The translations under genes were made by a program, and so were the position numbers. DNA of 64,000 bases from Atopsyche davidsoni (lineage: Eukaryota > Arthropoda > Insecta > Trichoptera > Hydrobiosidae): the NCBI GenBank assembly GCA_022113835.1, contig JAILWY010000002.1, forward strand, positions 2,582,501 through 2,646,500, in the 5' to 3' direction. The notes beneath the pieces are model-generated. The model saw nothing but the letters and a program-made list of their open reading frames with translations, had not been told where the DNA came from and did not search any database. Below are positions 22,115-32,599 of this stretch, piece by piece; position 1 is the first letter of the stretch; every line of letters starts with the position of its first letter.

Positions 22115-24313
22115 TAGGGTGTCCCTTAAAATTCAAGTTCAATATTTTTTTACGCATACCTTCTTAAAAGTTTAGTAATAATCCTATATTGTCTAGAAAA
22201 AAATATTAGTTCGATTTATAAACGGTAACCCGTGCCGACTTGCGATTTTAACTTGTCCATACAAGTTGCGTAAGTACTGCGCTGTGACTTGTAACTGCAT
22301 GTTTTATTTGTCATTTCATACGTGATTTTTGAGATTAGTAGTGCTCCATTGTTTAGTGCGTTAACATGTCGGTGGAATTACGGAGTGATAAACAAAATAA
22401 TTTCCTTATCGGTTTGCCTAGATATCAAATAAATGGTGCAAAATTACCATCTAATCGACAAATTCCCTCGGTCCTATTTTACAATATTCGTGAGGCTAAA
22501 CTGATTGTTAGTGAAAGTGCAAATCTTGTGATTAGGGAGTGCATCATATATTGGGAAAAAGCAAGAATTCCAACAAGGGCATATCCTAACTGCGTGAAGA
22601 AACTTGTTGATTTATATCATGTTTGGAGAGAGTTGCAAAAAAAATTGTAAGAAAACTCAGGTTACGTTCAAGAGCCGTGAGAACAATTTCAAAATTGATC
22701 TTGATAATTTGTTTGATATTGCACATGCTGATGCTTTTGAGAGAATGAAAATAGAGTAAGATAAATTACTTTTAATGAAACAGAGAGAGCCAGATCGACC
22801 AGGATGCTTAGGTGGTGTTGATAAAAAATTGTCGGAAAAAGAAGATAGATCTAAACAACGACGATTGGAAGAAGAGGAAAGGGTTGTAAGACAAAGATAA
22901 CCACTAGCTGCTGAAACTAGAAAATTAAGGGCAGAAGCAATAAAATCTGACTTTGGAAGTAATGTACCCGACGTAGTCACAGTCCATTGGGATGGAAAAC
23001 TATTACCCGGGTTAGATGTACGAAGTTCTAAAGAAGAACGCTTGCCAGTTATTGCTTCGTTTGACGATAAGGAACAGCTTCTTGCAGTGCCAAAACTAGA
23101 ACATTCTTCTGAAAAACATCAAGCTAAGGCTGTCTCAACAGCTCTCTTTGACTAGAACCTTCACGATAAAGTACAAATAATGTGCTGCGACACAACAGCT
23201 TTCAATACTGGCCGTTTCAATGGAGCTTGTGCTATTTTGGAGAAACTTTAGGAAGAGAATTGCTGCTCGTCTGTCGTCATCATGTTTATGAATTGGTCCT
23301 AAAAGCTGTCTTTGAAAGCAAAATTAAGTAAATTACTAGTTGCCCAGATACTCCAATGTTTAAAAAGTTCAGAGAAAATTGGAAAAACATCGACGCTAGT
23401 AACATTGAACCATCTCTTAATTTCGTAAAACAACGTGTTGCCGAGACAGACATTCAAGCTTTGTTAATATTTTATAAGGCAGAATTAGACAAAGGTTATG
23501 TAAGAGATGACTACCGCAAATCGGTCGAACTGTGCGTAATATTTTTGGGAGGAGACTCAGAGGAAAAATTAAAACTAAGCCCCCCCAAAGCCATGCATCA
23601 GGCACGCTGGATGGCGAGAGCGATCTATTCTTTAAAAATGTGTTTACTTCAGTCACAATGCAGAATAACTGCGAAGGACAAAAAGACTCTACAAGATGTT
23701 TGCTTATGTTTGTAAAACACTGGATGATTTCGTATCGGAAAAGAGCAAACAATTTTTATCACGACTGCAGATCGACGACAGTTTTCTAAAGGAAGATGTA
23801 TCTTCTTGGAATAATAATAGTGCTTTTGTGGAAGCTAAAAGAAAAATAAGTTATTTGAGGGTTGTGAATGATACTGCTGAAAGGGCTGTTAAAATGATGC
23901 AAGATTTTAACGGACTTATCGCGGCTGAAGAAGAACAAAAACAGTTCTTGCTGCGCTGTGTCCAGGAACATAGAAAATTGTATCCGGACTGTAAAAAAAC
24001 AACTCTATTAAAAAGTTACCCTGACTGATTGTTATTACTTTATGTTTTTGATTAAAGATTAATGTTCATTTAATTGAATTTTTACTATTATTCACTTAAT
24101 TTATTGCATTTATAATGATTTTATACCAGACCGAAATATCAAGACAAAACACGTTTTTTACTAAACTTTGAAGCTCGGTCGGCACTAGTTGCAATTTTTC
24201 TAGAAAGATGAAATTTTATATTTGAGTATCTTATAGCATTAGTAAAAAATGTAGAGGGTATGCATTTCGAAATTTGAAAAAAAATTTTTTTTGGTCATAT
24301 AAGGGACACCCTA
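22115..24313 (+). mobile_element. Complete but decayed hAT-type DNA transposon
   Basis: The ends are inverted repeats with a perfect 14-bp core, TAGGGTGTCCCTTA, and a looser subterminal GCATACC match. An exact 8-bp direct repeat ATGTATAT flanks it at 22107-22114 and 24314-24321. An 8-bp duplication and a TAGGG-type end fit the hAT superfamily (established for hAT; assignment by inference). At 2199 bp it is long enough for a full transposase, whose broken reading frame lies inside. Because the duplication is still perfect, the insertion need not be ancient, yet the gene has several stops. Confidence 0.85.
22366..24028 (+). pseudogene. Broken transposase gene of the hAT-type element
   Basis: The open start at 22366 gives 94 codons to 22650. 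The frame then continues with in-frame stops and frameshifts through a Glu/Lys/Arg-rich stretch (about 22740-22930), a VHWDGK word (about 22982), a CCDTT word (about 23182), a 119-codon piece at 23356-23715 containing HQARWM, and a last piece at 23696-24028 ending in a NDTAERAV-type segment. Spaced acidic residues and the C-terminal W resemble an RNase H-like transposase core, which is inference. At least five lesions make it non-functional. Similar proteins are common as unnamed predictions in arthropods and cnidarians, from memory. Confidence 0.75.
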
Positions 24314-24514
24314 ATGTATATATTTAATATTATATATATTTGTTCTATTAGATCTATTAAGATCTATAGACCTTTCGACTTCAGTTCATTGATACATCGT
24401 TTCTGCTGACTGTGATCTCTCCCTGAGTTACTAAAATGAATGACCGCAGAGAGCACCGCAGAATATTGACTTTCCTGTAAATTGTTAGTCGTTAAAAGTA
24501 GTCTCTGCCAATAC

Positions 24515-24566
24515 TGCCGTGACCAGGATTCGAACCCGTGTTATCACGGCCACACCCACTAGACCA
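24515..24566 (-). pseudogene. tRNA-His fragment with internal deletion
   Basis: On the minus strand it matches the 3' half of the array tRNA (GTGTGGCCGTGATAACACGG, T arm with GGTTCGAATCC, TCACGGCA end). Before that comes only CTAGTGGG, so about 15 nt of D arm and anticodon stem are missing. Its 3' flank differs from the array trailer. It is a dead copy outside the array, joined on its 5' side to an apparent hAT end (AGAGGCTCTCAACC). Confidence 0.75.
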
Positions 24567-24683
24567 GAGGCTCTCAACCTTTTATTGACCACCGCCCCCT
24601 TGACAAGAAAAAAAATTCAAAACGCCCTCTTTGACATAATAGTTATAATTTTACCAATTTTATTTCTGTATATTATTTATTAA

Positions 24684-24813
24684 CACATTGTTTGCGGATC
24701 GCATGTTGAGTCGTCTTTGGTGGACTAGTACTAGAACGCGGGTCGCATATAAATATGTTCGCGAGAAATGTCGCGAAAAACGCCCGCCCCACACATAACC
24801 CGCATACAATGTG
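24684..24813. mobile_element. piggyBac-like MITE in PNPT1 last intron
   Basis: Terminal inverted repeats CACATTGTTTGCGG and (complement of the right end) CACATTGTATGCGG match at 13 of 14 positions. Each end is bordered by TTAA (24680-24683 and 24814-24817), the target of piggyBac elements. It is 130 bp long with no coding capacity. It ends 30 bp before the exon at 24844, so any effect on the branch point or pyrimidine tract of that intron must be direct. Confidence 0.6.
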
Positions 24814-24843
24814 TTAAATTATATCTATTTTGGTGTGTTTCAG

Positions 24844-24996
24844 GTGAGCCACCCGTCGGCGCTGGGGCTGGCCGTGGGCGGGGAGATCCAGGTGAAGTAC
24901 TTCGGACGGGACCCCACCTCGGGGCTCATGCGGCTGTCGCGCAAGGTGCTGCAGGGGCCCGCCTCCAGCGTCGTGAAGAGCCTCGACAGGACCTGA
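24844..24996 (+). CDS. PNPT1: PNPT1-like terminal exon (polynucleotide phosphorylase, S1 domain end)
   Basis: Encodes 50 residues and a TGA stop. A TTTCAG acceptor precedes it (24838-24843); the exon starts in phase 0 with GTG AGC. The peptide ([13 protein letters not shown], then [20 protein letters not shown], then KVLQGP) is the end of the S1 RNA-binding domain and C-terminal tail of metazoan mitochondrial PNPase, a 3'-to-5' phosphorolytic exoribonuclease of the matrix and intermembrane space that also acts in mitochondrial RNA handling (known for the family). The tail after KVLQGP is about 12 residues, shorter than in vertebrates. The exon is GC-rich, unlike its surroundings. No other exon was recognised upstream, so the last intron may exceed 24 kb; alternatively this is a detached fragment. 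Confidence 0.82.
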   Translation: MSHPSALGLAVGGEIQVKYFGRDPTSGLMRLSRKVLQGPASSVVKSLDRT

Positions 24997-25530
24997 AACC
25001 GGAGCCTCGGTCTTTCACGCCTGTAGCCTTATTCTATTGTATCTACGAAATTCTCCGTAAATTCATCAAAATATCACATTTATTCTGACTATAATATATT
25101 TTTGATCCATCCGGTATATCTAAAAGTGTTTTCACCGTTACGTAATAGGTTTGTTTAATTGGGAAAAAAATATTTATACCTTTTATTGTATTCATTTTTT
25201 ATTTTTGTTAAAAAAAATATGTGTTTAAATGGCATTGGACGAGATATCATTAAATCATAATTAATTTAGTTCTTACTTACTGCCTTAAATATATTTTATG
25301 CTATATTCGTATATTGTTAAATTTAATTTTCTATAATTTCGTATTTAATAATCTTATCTCAGCTACAACAAAACTGCCTATAAAATTACGCCATTTATTT
25401 GGTGTATGCGAAGAATACTTAAACATGTAAATAACAGGTTTTATAAATCTACCTTTATGTAGGCTAGTTAATATTATGATTAGTATGTATTTTTTTCAAT
25501 AAGTTTATAAATAAATAATATTTTTTTAAA
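24997..25530 (+). other. Probable PNPT1 3' untranslated region
   Basis: AT-rich sequence after the stop codon. A tandem AATAAATAAT run at about 25510-25520 is the clearest polyadenylation signal. Nothing else recognised before the foldback element at 25876. Confidence 0.4.
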
Positions 25531-25875
25531 TATGTATTTTTTATTTTTACCAAACTCCCTTTTTAACACTATCTCTCGAGATCGAATGTTGATAGCATAG
25601 TATTTGGGCCAATTAAAAATTAAATCTGTTTTGAAAAAATATTAAATGGACATAATTCCTAATTGATGACTTTAATGATTGTTGTAACAATTGTAATGTT
25701 TGTGTTAACGCAAGTAGACTCGGGAAAAGACCGCGTGTGTGAAAGAAATGATAGAATTAGTTCACTTGAAAAGTTCACGTTTCATAGAGATGCTGTTTAT
25801 TTTTATGAACATTGTAGGGTTCTGTTTAGTTTGATAGTCAATTTGATTAAAAATATATTTGTGTATTACGCCTTT

Positions 25876-26550
25876 GCATATGTCGATTTTCTGATTAACG
25901 TCAATCAGATGCGTATTTATTACCCATTACGGGTTTATTATATTATTACTAATATGATTAGGCACATTAGTTCATACATAGAAGATGATTTAAAGAAACT
26001 CTCGGAAAAATATCATCGTGATTTGTGTGGGATTTGAACCCTCACCCCCTGGTTTACATGACCGGTGTACTAACCCTTGTACTAACGAATCACTTTCGTT
26101 TATCGAGAATTTTTAACAATCATACTCTACATATGAACCAATGTGCCCTGGCTAACCAATATTTAGTGATTTGCAAGCACTGGACTTTTTGAACAAAGTA
26201 ACAAGTGAAGCGATTTTAATCCCATCTGGATATTATTTTTAAAATCTATTAGTTTTAGTCAAGACGCGCACCATCATATACATATGTCGATTTTTTGATT
26301 AACGTCAATCAGATGCGTATTTATTACCCATTACGGGTTTATTATATTATTACTAATATGATTAGGCACATTTGTTCAAACATAGAAGATGATTTAAAGA
26401 AACTCTCAGAAAAATATCACCGTGATTTGTGTGGTCATGTAAACCAGGGGATGTGGGTTCAAATCCCACACAAATCACGATGATACTTTTTTCATCGTTT
26501 CTTTAAATAATTTTCTATGTATGCACTAATGTGCCTAATCATATTAGTAA
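25876..26550. mobile_element. Family A foldback retroposon, dimeric copy
   Basis: Flanked by an exact 12-bp duplication TATTACGCCTTT (25864-25875 and 26551-26562). It carries two head-to-tail units that start alike (CATATGTCGATTTT, then TTAACGTCAATCAGATGCG, at 25877 and 26281). Unit 1 has a full tRNA-like module on the minus strand (26018-26093) and a core with TTTGCAAGCACTGGACTTTT. Unit 2 is a hairpin: its left arm (about 26353-26434, ending GTGATTTGTGTGG) is complementary to its right arm (about 26463-26548), with the 3' half of the tRNA-like module as loop. Open frames here are shadows. Insertion as one unit followed by no further change is inferred from the single duplication. Confidence 0.8.
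26018..26093 (-). ncRNA. tRNA-like module of family A (minus)
   Basis: On the minus strand it starts GTGATTCGTTAGTACAAGGG and ends CACACAAATCAC. The 5' GTGATT and 3' AATCAC pair as an acceptor stem. There is an A-box-like TTAGTACAAGGGTTAG and a B-box-like GGTTCAAATCC. The anticodon region (CCGGTCATGTAAACC) pairs poorly and does not name an isoacceptor. It looks like a SINE-type internal Pol III promoter, not a working tRNA. Confidence 0.65.
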
Positions 26551-26684
26551 TATTACGCCTTTATCTATACAATCGTTATTACGCTTTACCTTTTTATAGA
26601 GAACAACCAACAAACATCCACTGGAAAAAATAATAAATCCGAATCCAAGCGGAGGCAGTCGATAGTTGTTATTTACATCCCCCG

Positions 26685-26820
26685 ATTGGCCGAGCCTCCC
26701 CAGCGGCCCTGACCCTGCAGCGGCCCCGTCGCCATGGCAACTGATGACAAGATGGCGGTCGGGTTGAATTACTTGCTGCAAATTAACTACGCACGAGCCA
26801 CAACAGTGGCCGCCGGAAGC
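26685..26820 (+). promoter_or_regulatory. Candidate housekeeping-type promoter: CCAAT, X-box, YY1, ETS words
   Basis: In 136 bp of GC-rich DNA: ATTGG (inverted CCAAT, 26685-26689), GTCGCCATGGCAAC (full RFX X-box, 26728-26741), AAGATGGCGG (YY1 type, 26749-26758) and CCGGAAGC (ETS type, 26813-26820). YY1 words of this form usually lie just downstream of start sites in the sense direction, suggesting + strand transcription near 26740. No coding exon follows within the window until Calx, so the transcript could be non-coding, a distant 5' exon, or minus-strand. A 108-codon minus frame crosses it (26539-26865) but is not recognised. Confidence 0.4.
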
Positions 26821-27066
26821 ACGCAGCAGGGCGCAGGCGGATTTACTACATACTGCCTCATCCAACCCACGAACTATCTAAAAAAATAAAAATGCTTAAC
26901 CAATCTCGTTTGTGTTCAATTTTTAATCTATTTTTTGGATTGGACGTCGTCAATCAGAAGCGTATTTATTAACCATTACGGGTTTATTATATTATTACTA
27001 ATATGATTAGGCACATTAGTTCATACATAGAAGATGATTTAAAGAAACTCTCAGAAAAATATCATC

Positions 27067-27143
27067 GTGATTTGTGTGGGATTTGAACCCACATCCTCTC
27101 TGGCTTACATGGCCGGTGTACTAACCTTTTACTAACGAATCAC
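27067..27143 (-). ncRNA. tRNA-like module of family A (minus)
   Basis: Same module as 26018-26093, with a GGGTTCAAATCCCACAC B-box region on the minus strand and GTGATT/AATCAC ends. Confidence 0.65.
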
Positions 27144-27174
27144 TTCCGTTTATCGAGAATTTTTAACAATCATA

Positions 27175-27352
27175 AGAAATTCAATTTTTTTGACAGAGAG
27201 TACTTGGTGGAATTCCATTTTAATATTTTTGAATAAAATACTTGAGTGATTTTCCATATTTTATTTTTTATTAGTGACCGGTTTCACCAACCTTTCACGT
27301 TGGCATTATCAACAGAGTGTTTTGATAAGTAAGTATTTTATTCAAAAATATT
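27175..27352. mobile_element. Foldback element, family F, nested in family A
   Basis: Begins AGAAATTCAAT and ends CAAAAATATT, with a 7-bp duplication AATCATA (27168-27174 and 27353-27359). Removing it restores the uninterrupted family A sequence seen at 26110, which proves the insertion. The core has TGACCGGTTTCACC followed by a complementary word. Confidence 0.8.
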
Positions 27353-27573
27353 AATCATAGTCTACATATGAACCAATGTGCCCAGGCCAACCAATATTTA
27401 GTGATTTGCAAGCACTGGACTTTTTGAACAAAGTAACAAGTGAAGCGATTTTAGTCCCATCTGGATATTATTTTTAAAATCTATTAATTTAGCAATTTTA
27501 AATATTATTGGTTGGTCTGGGCACATTGGTTCATATGTGAAGTATGATTGTTAAAAGTTCTCGATAAACGGAA

Positions 27574-27649
27574 GTGATTCGTTAGTACAAGGGTTAGTAC
27601 ACCGGCCATGTAAGCCAGGGGATGTGGGTTCAAATCCCACACAAATCAC
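27574..27649 (+). ncRNA. tRNA-like module of family A (plus)
   Basis: Plus-strand version, starting GTGATTCGTTAGTACAAGGG, with GGTTCAAATCC and ending ACAAATCAC. Opposed to the module at 27067. Confidence 0.65.
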
Positions 27650-27695
27650 GATGATATCTTTAAATCATCATCTATGTATGAACCAATTTTTAATC

Positions 27696-29639
27696 CATAA
27701 TGAAAAAAGCGCTCACAAAAAAAATTGATCGTAATCTTCCAGCCATTAAAATCTTGATTGTTCAAAAATTTGACACTCAAATGTGTATCATTATGGTAAG
27801 TGTTAATCTTCAATATTTTTTAATTAATGATTTATAAAATCATTGATAGGTTTCCTTTGCCTTTTATTATTTTCAGTCGCAGTGTATGCCAGAACTGCGT
27901 TGTACGGTAGAGATAAACGCATTAAGGAAGTATGTGCACTGAATCGTCTGGGATTTACCACTAACCTATCCTTACCCTTTTCATGAAAATTGTTATGGTA
28001 AGTGCTGATATGTTTTATTTTTGATGTGCATACAAAAAAAAATTACTTCTTGGCTGTATAAACGAATATAAAAGACTGAAGTTGACTAAACTAACCTAAG
28101 TGAAGAAAAAATAGATAAATAGCAAAATGATGGTGTAATCAAAAGAGTATACGAACAATATGATAAAACGTAAAGGTCTTAAAATCTTTAGTTGTGTCTT
28201 AAATTAAGTATATTAAATATGACGACTATTGTTCACAAAACGTATTTTTTAAAATAATTGTTTATTTAGCTTGTGTATTGTTTAAACTAACGCCTGATTT
28301 GTCATAAATTACATTGCAAATGTCAGCAAAAACAATACAAATGACAAATTAACTTTATGACGTCAAATCTAAATTACCGCAATTTTACTACTTTAGCAAG
28401 ACTTACTTATTTTATTTTGCTGAAACGTATTTATAGCCTTCGTAGAATATAAACTCATTGCTGGTTTCAGAACTTTACGGGAGTGATCGGTATCACACGT
28501 CATATTTACTTTTAGACCAGATCGATTGTGCTCTTGACAGGCTAAGTACAAAAACATTAGGATAGGTAAGTAAATGGCGTGCTTTTTGTTTAAATAAAAA
28601 GATACCGATTCATTCAAACACTTTGTGAAGTATATTTTTAGAATTCAGTCAATGAGTTTAAATTAAAATTGACCGTGATCTAGTAGATATTCGTACTTGT
28701 TTAAATTGAATCAGTCTCTCGTGGACAGATTTAAATGCTCCTTGTTTTTCGTGTACAGATTTAAATTTAATTATTCTGAAGAGTCACGGGACGTTGAACC
28801 TCTGTAAACAAATTATCCTTGTCTAGTCAATGCTGTAAATTCGTTATTTTGTCAATATTTGTGTCTAGTGGGGGTGGGAGTCTCACCCTCTGGGAGCTAT
28901 TGGGGTAGCTTTATGGTGGGAAGTGAGGCTAAGTGGCTGTGACCTCAGCTTCTAGCATTACTGTTCCAACTGAAATATGAGAAATTTCCATATCACCCCA
29001 GTAATATATTTTTATTTTCTTATGGCGTCATTGTTCAGGGCAATTCACATAAATGTAAGAACAACATTCACAAATTGTATGAAACTAATATTCCACACTT
29101 TTGTGTGTTTTCATATTATATTTATTGCCTATATTTGTTAAAAAAAATTTATATCTATACTTCATATTTTATACCTTAGGCTTTTGATCAAACTTTGGAA
29201 CAATCTACTACAAAATTTATTGTATCGCGGCTAAGCAAATTTACGCTTACCAGCGTCGATATATTAACATGTGATTACGGCCTAATTAGGCGCATATTCA
29301 TTATTTCCCGTAGGGCTATTAATTACAATACAACAAAGGGGTTCCAAAATCGGGGTCGTACCATTAGTTCTTTGTCACCGGTGATTAAGTGGAGTTCGGG
29401 AGCGTTTGTTTGGGGGCCGCGGCCCGTCGGAAAGAACTTCTGGCCCGACTTTTCTTAACCGCCCTGTCCTCTCGCTTCCTTGGCAGAACAAAACACGGAA
29501 AGGACAAGAGGGCGGCTAACTTGGTCTTTCCTCTTCCGGTTTGTTTATTCTTGTTTGCGCGGCTCCTGCCAGAGAAACTGGTATTTCCTGACGAGTTATG
29601 TATGCTTTACGATTTATCGCTATATCGTATATCATCTCT
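27696..29639. other. AT-rich non-coding DNA
   Basis: No gene, RNA gene or bounded element recognised. A GC-richer patch at 29385-29560 gives only short unrecognised frames. Confidence 0.4.
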
Positions 29640-29775
29640 AAAGCGATAACTAGCCGAATTGTAACTAGCCAATACCATAAAAATTTATGGACGTCATTGG
29701 TTATAAATCGTATTGTCAGGTATATAAATCGGTTTTCAGTTGTGTTGCAGCGTGTTTAGGCTGCTTTGGAGGACA
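29640..29775. repeat. Family D-like repeat copy
   Basis: Contains AACTAGCCAATACC and ends GTTGCAGCGTGTTTAGGCTGC, matching the GTTGCAGCGTGTGTAGGCCGC end at about 45145. Confidence 0.35.
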
Positions 29776-29925
29776 TAACTGCCCTGCGTACAATGATACG
29801 TTACACTTTTTAAATTTTATATAATTTTGAAGACCAGATAAAGTCACGTATGATATCAACATTCCAAATAATTAATCAGCAAGTACATACACGACATCAA
29901 AACAATTTTTTTTATTGATTGAAAA

Positions 29926-30258
29926 TGATTAAGTACATTTTTTCAAATTTTGAAAAATGATTAAAAAACTCTCAGAAAAATATCATCGTGATTTGTGTGG
30001 GATTCGAACCCACACCCCCAAGCTTACATGGCAAGTGTATTACCAATTATACCAACGAATCACTAGGTACTTGACCAGAATTTTTAACAATCATATCCTA
30101 TAAGTGAAACAACGTACTTATTATGCCAATAAAATATTGTGTGACTTGCAATACTAGACTTTTAACCCAAAGTACTGAGTGAAGCATTTTTTTAAATCCG
30201 ATCTGGATATTATTATTTTTAAAGTCTATTTAATTAAGCCAATACACGTACTTAATAT
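29926..30258. mobile_element. Family A retroposon copy
   Basis: A tRNA-like module on the minus strand (29988-30063) with a good TCGAACC box, and a diverged family A core (TGACTTGCAATACTAGACTTTT). The ends ATTAAGTAC and GTACTTAAT are complementary. A 7-bp TTGAAAA flanks both sides (29919-29925, 30259-30265), but it is short and A-rich, so the border is tentative. Confidence 0.6.
29988..30063 (-). ncRNA. tRNA-like module of family A, best preserved
   Basis: On the minus strand: GTGATTCGTTGGTATAATTGG, then GGGTTCGAATCCCAC, ending AAATCAC. A 6-bp acceptor stem and a full T arm can form; the anticodon stem is poor. The short D arm recalls Gly/Asp/Glu-type tRNAs, but no parent can be named. Confidence 0.65.
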
Positions 30259-30265
30259 TTGAAAA

Positions 30266-32599
30266 AAAAAAACCTGTATAGGCAAAATCGTACTTCCTGT
30301 GAGACGGTCTTCACAGAAATCAATAATAATTTTTTGTGTGTAGCGCATTGTATTAAAGAAACTTGAGAGGTTAGCATCTGTTATACAAAAGGGTGGTGAA
30401 GGCTGTTTTCAGGAATTTCGGCCATTTTGTCTAACAGCCGAACTGCTCCAGTTCAGGAGTTTGTGCGCTTGACCGCGTGCCAAATAGCTCCGGTCCACCT
30501 CCGCACCCGTTTTGTTGCAGCATTTTGAATAGCTTTCTTCGCAATTGAAAGAATAAATAACACGGAAGCTGCTTTAGCTTTAAAAAGTAACGGTGACTGC
30601 TAACCGTTATAGCTTTAATGTGAAATAGACAGTAGATAATGAAAGGCTGCTAAATTTAATCAATGTTTCGCTCGGGGCGTTTATATTGACAAGTTATAAA
30701 AATGGTATTCTGTTGTATGTATAAACCTTTTGAGTAAACTGTTTTAATTTGGAAAAATTAATTTCCTGACGCGTATTATAGTGTGTGAGGTTTATTAGAA
30801 TATTTAGTATTTAGATTTTTTTCCAGCCGGCTTTAGACCTTTGTTTTTAAAATAAATATTGTTTTTGGATTACAAAAAAACACATACACAACGATTTCAC
30901 TGTATTTAAAAAACAAATATAACGAGGTAGTTTTTAAGCATTTTCTGCTGATAATTTTTAACCTTTTAGTCAAATATGCGATTTTTAAGGCACCCATAAA
31001 GCATAAAGGTAAAATGAATCATTTTAAAGTGAATTGAGTTTTAACAGTCAAATAAATAGAGATGGACGATCGAAATATATACCGACTACAGGTTGATCGA
31101 CATTCTGAAAAATAAATGAGTTATAATTGTTGTGTTTTACAATGTTAGCAGATAGAATTAAAAATTTTATATTAACATTGAAATTTCTGTGGAATTTCAG
31201 TAATTGTTTTCAATATATTCAGCAGCCAGCAAGTAAGGTCGGAACTTCTTGGCAGAAAGACAGTTTTTTATAAAAAGTTTCAAAGAGACTCAAGAATGAA
31301 CGCGGAGTCTTGCTAACGAGATTGTCAATTAGCGAGCGGTTCATTGAAGAAAATATAATTAAAGGATTATGAAGTTTTTTTTGTACATTCCTAAGATACA
31401 ATATTATTAAGAACAACTGTATCTTACCATTAACCAGACAATAAAACTAAACAATATTTTCTTTTGGTTAAATGGTATAAACTTCCGCCTCAGCGCTTTG
31501 ATTTTTGCCTGATTTAATAATACACCGAATTAAAAATGCTCAATGTGGTATTTGATATTTTGTTTATTCAAAATAGTTAATATCAAAATGAATGAAAAAA
31601 AACAAGTTATTAAATTATTTAAATGTAGACATTTAGAAATTTTTATTATATCTAACCAACCGTTAAAGTTATAGTATATACCTCCATGTAATTATTTTGA
31701 TAGTCTCATGAGTTAATCGATGATCTCAAATATATTGTATGGAATCATATCCTTGATGATGCTATAACTTCACATCATCTTACTCATGTTTCTATTCTCC
31801 AGGGCTTCCGGAGGCAGTACCAATGTTGATATCATCGTTCAAGGTCTCCGCGGATGACTCGCTCGGGGAGTTTTTGTCATAATCAAATACCAGTCAAATT
31901 ACCGGCTAATCAAACTGAGACGAGGAAGCCAGTTTCGCATCGCTAATCACAGATTTTTAGACTCACATTTTATGATCTTAATCATTTTTAATCTCACTGA
32001 CTTAAATGATTTTTTTGATAATGATGACATGTAATTAGTTTTTTTTTTATAGAAAAATTGTTAGTAACACAGTATATAAAGGTCTTGAATTATATCTATA
32101 AGGATAATGTTGTTACTTTGTCAGCTTTAATTAAAATTAGGGTTGAGGTAACAGGGTGAGTTTTCTACCCTTAAATTTAAAATTATCCGCAAAGGATCTG
32201 TGTGAGAGGTTCAGACCATTAGCCAATTAGTTAAACTCTGGCATTACGAAGATACTATCATCAGGTTATACTCGATTCAGGTCCTCTCAGAATACATAGC
32301 CACGTATAATTATTACCTGTATGGTAAAAGCACAAACATAATAGAATAATAGAATATTCAATTATTTTTTTATAATCGATTAGTTTTCTAAAAATTCGAT
32401 TGATTTAGTAAATACTTTATTTAAGAGTCATCGGAGTCATTGATATAAGATGTTTGAATTTTAACCATTAACAATTGATTCATATATTCTTTTATTAATA
32501 AAATAACAATACAGAAGAAATAACAAAAAAAATTATTCTTATATATGTATATATGCACAAAAAAAATGACTCACAGAGCATATAATTAAAATTTTCAGT
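30266..32599. other. AT-rich non-coding DNA
   Basis: GC-richer patches at 30420-30530 and 31800-31870 carry no recognised gene. Otherwise nothing seen. Confidence 0.4.

Larger units (their letters stand above)
26929..27683. mobile_element. Family A foldback retroposon, two opposed tRNA-like modules
   Basis: Flanked by an exact 12-bp duplication CAATTTTTAATC (26917-26928 and 27684-27695). Order on +: TATTTTTTGGATTGGACGTC start, left arm, tRNA-like module (minus, 27067-27143), core with GCAAGCACTGGACTTT, tRNA-like module (plus, 27574-27649), right arm. The two sides are complementary over well over 150 bp, so the RNA would fold into a long hairpin. A family F element sits inside (27175-27352). 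Without it the element is about 570 bp, the most complete monomer seen. Confidence 0.82.

Noticed and set aside
25663..26037. 124-codon open frame
   Set aside because: Overlaps the family A retroposon, including its tRNA-like part.
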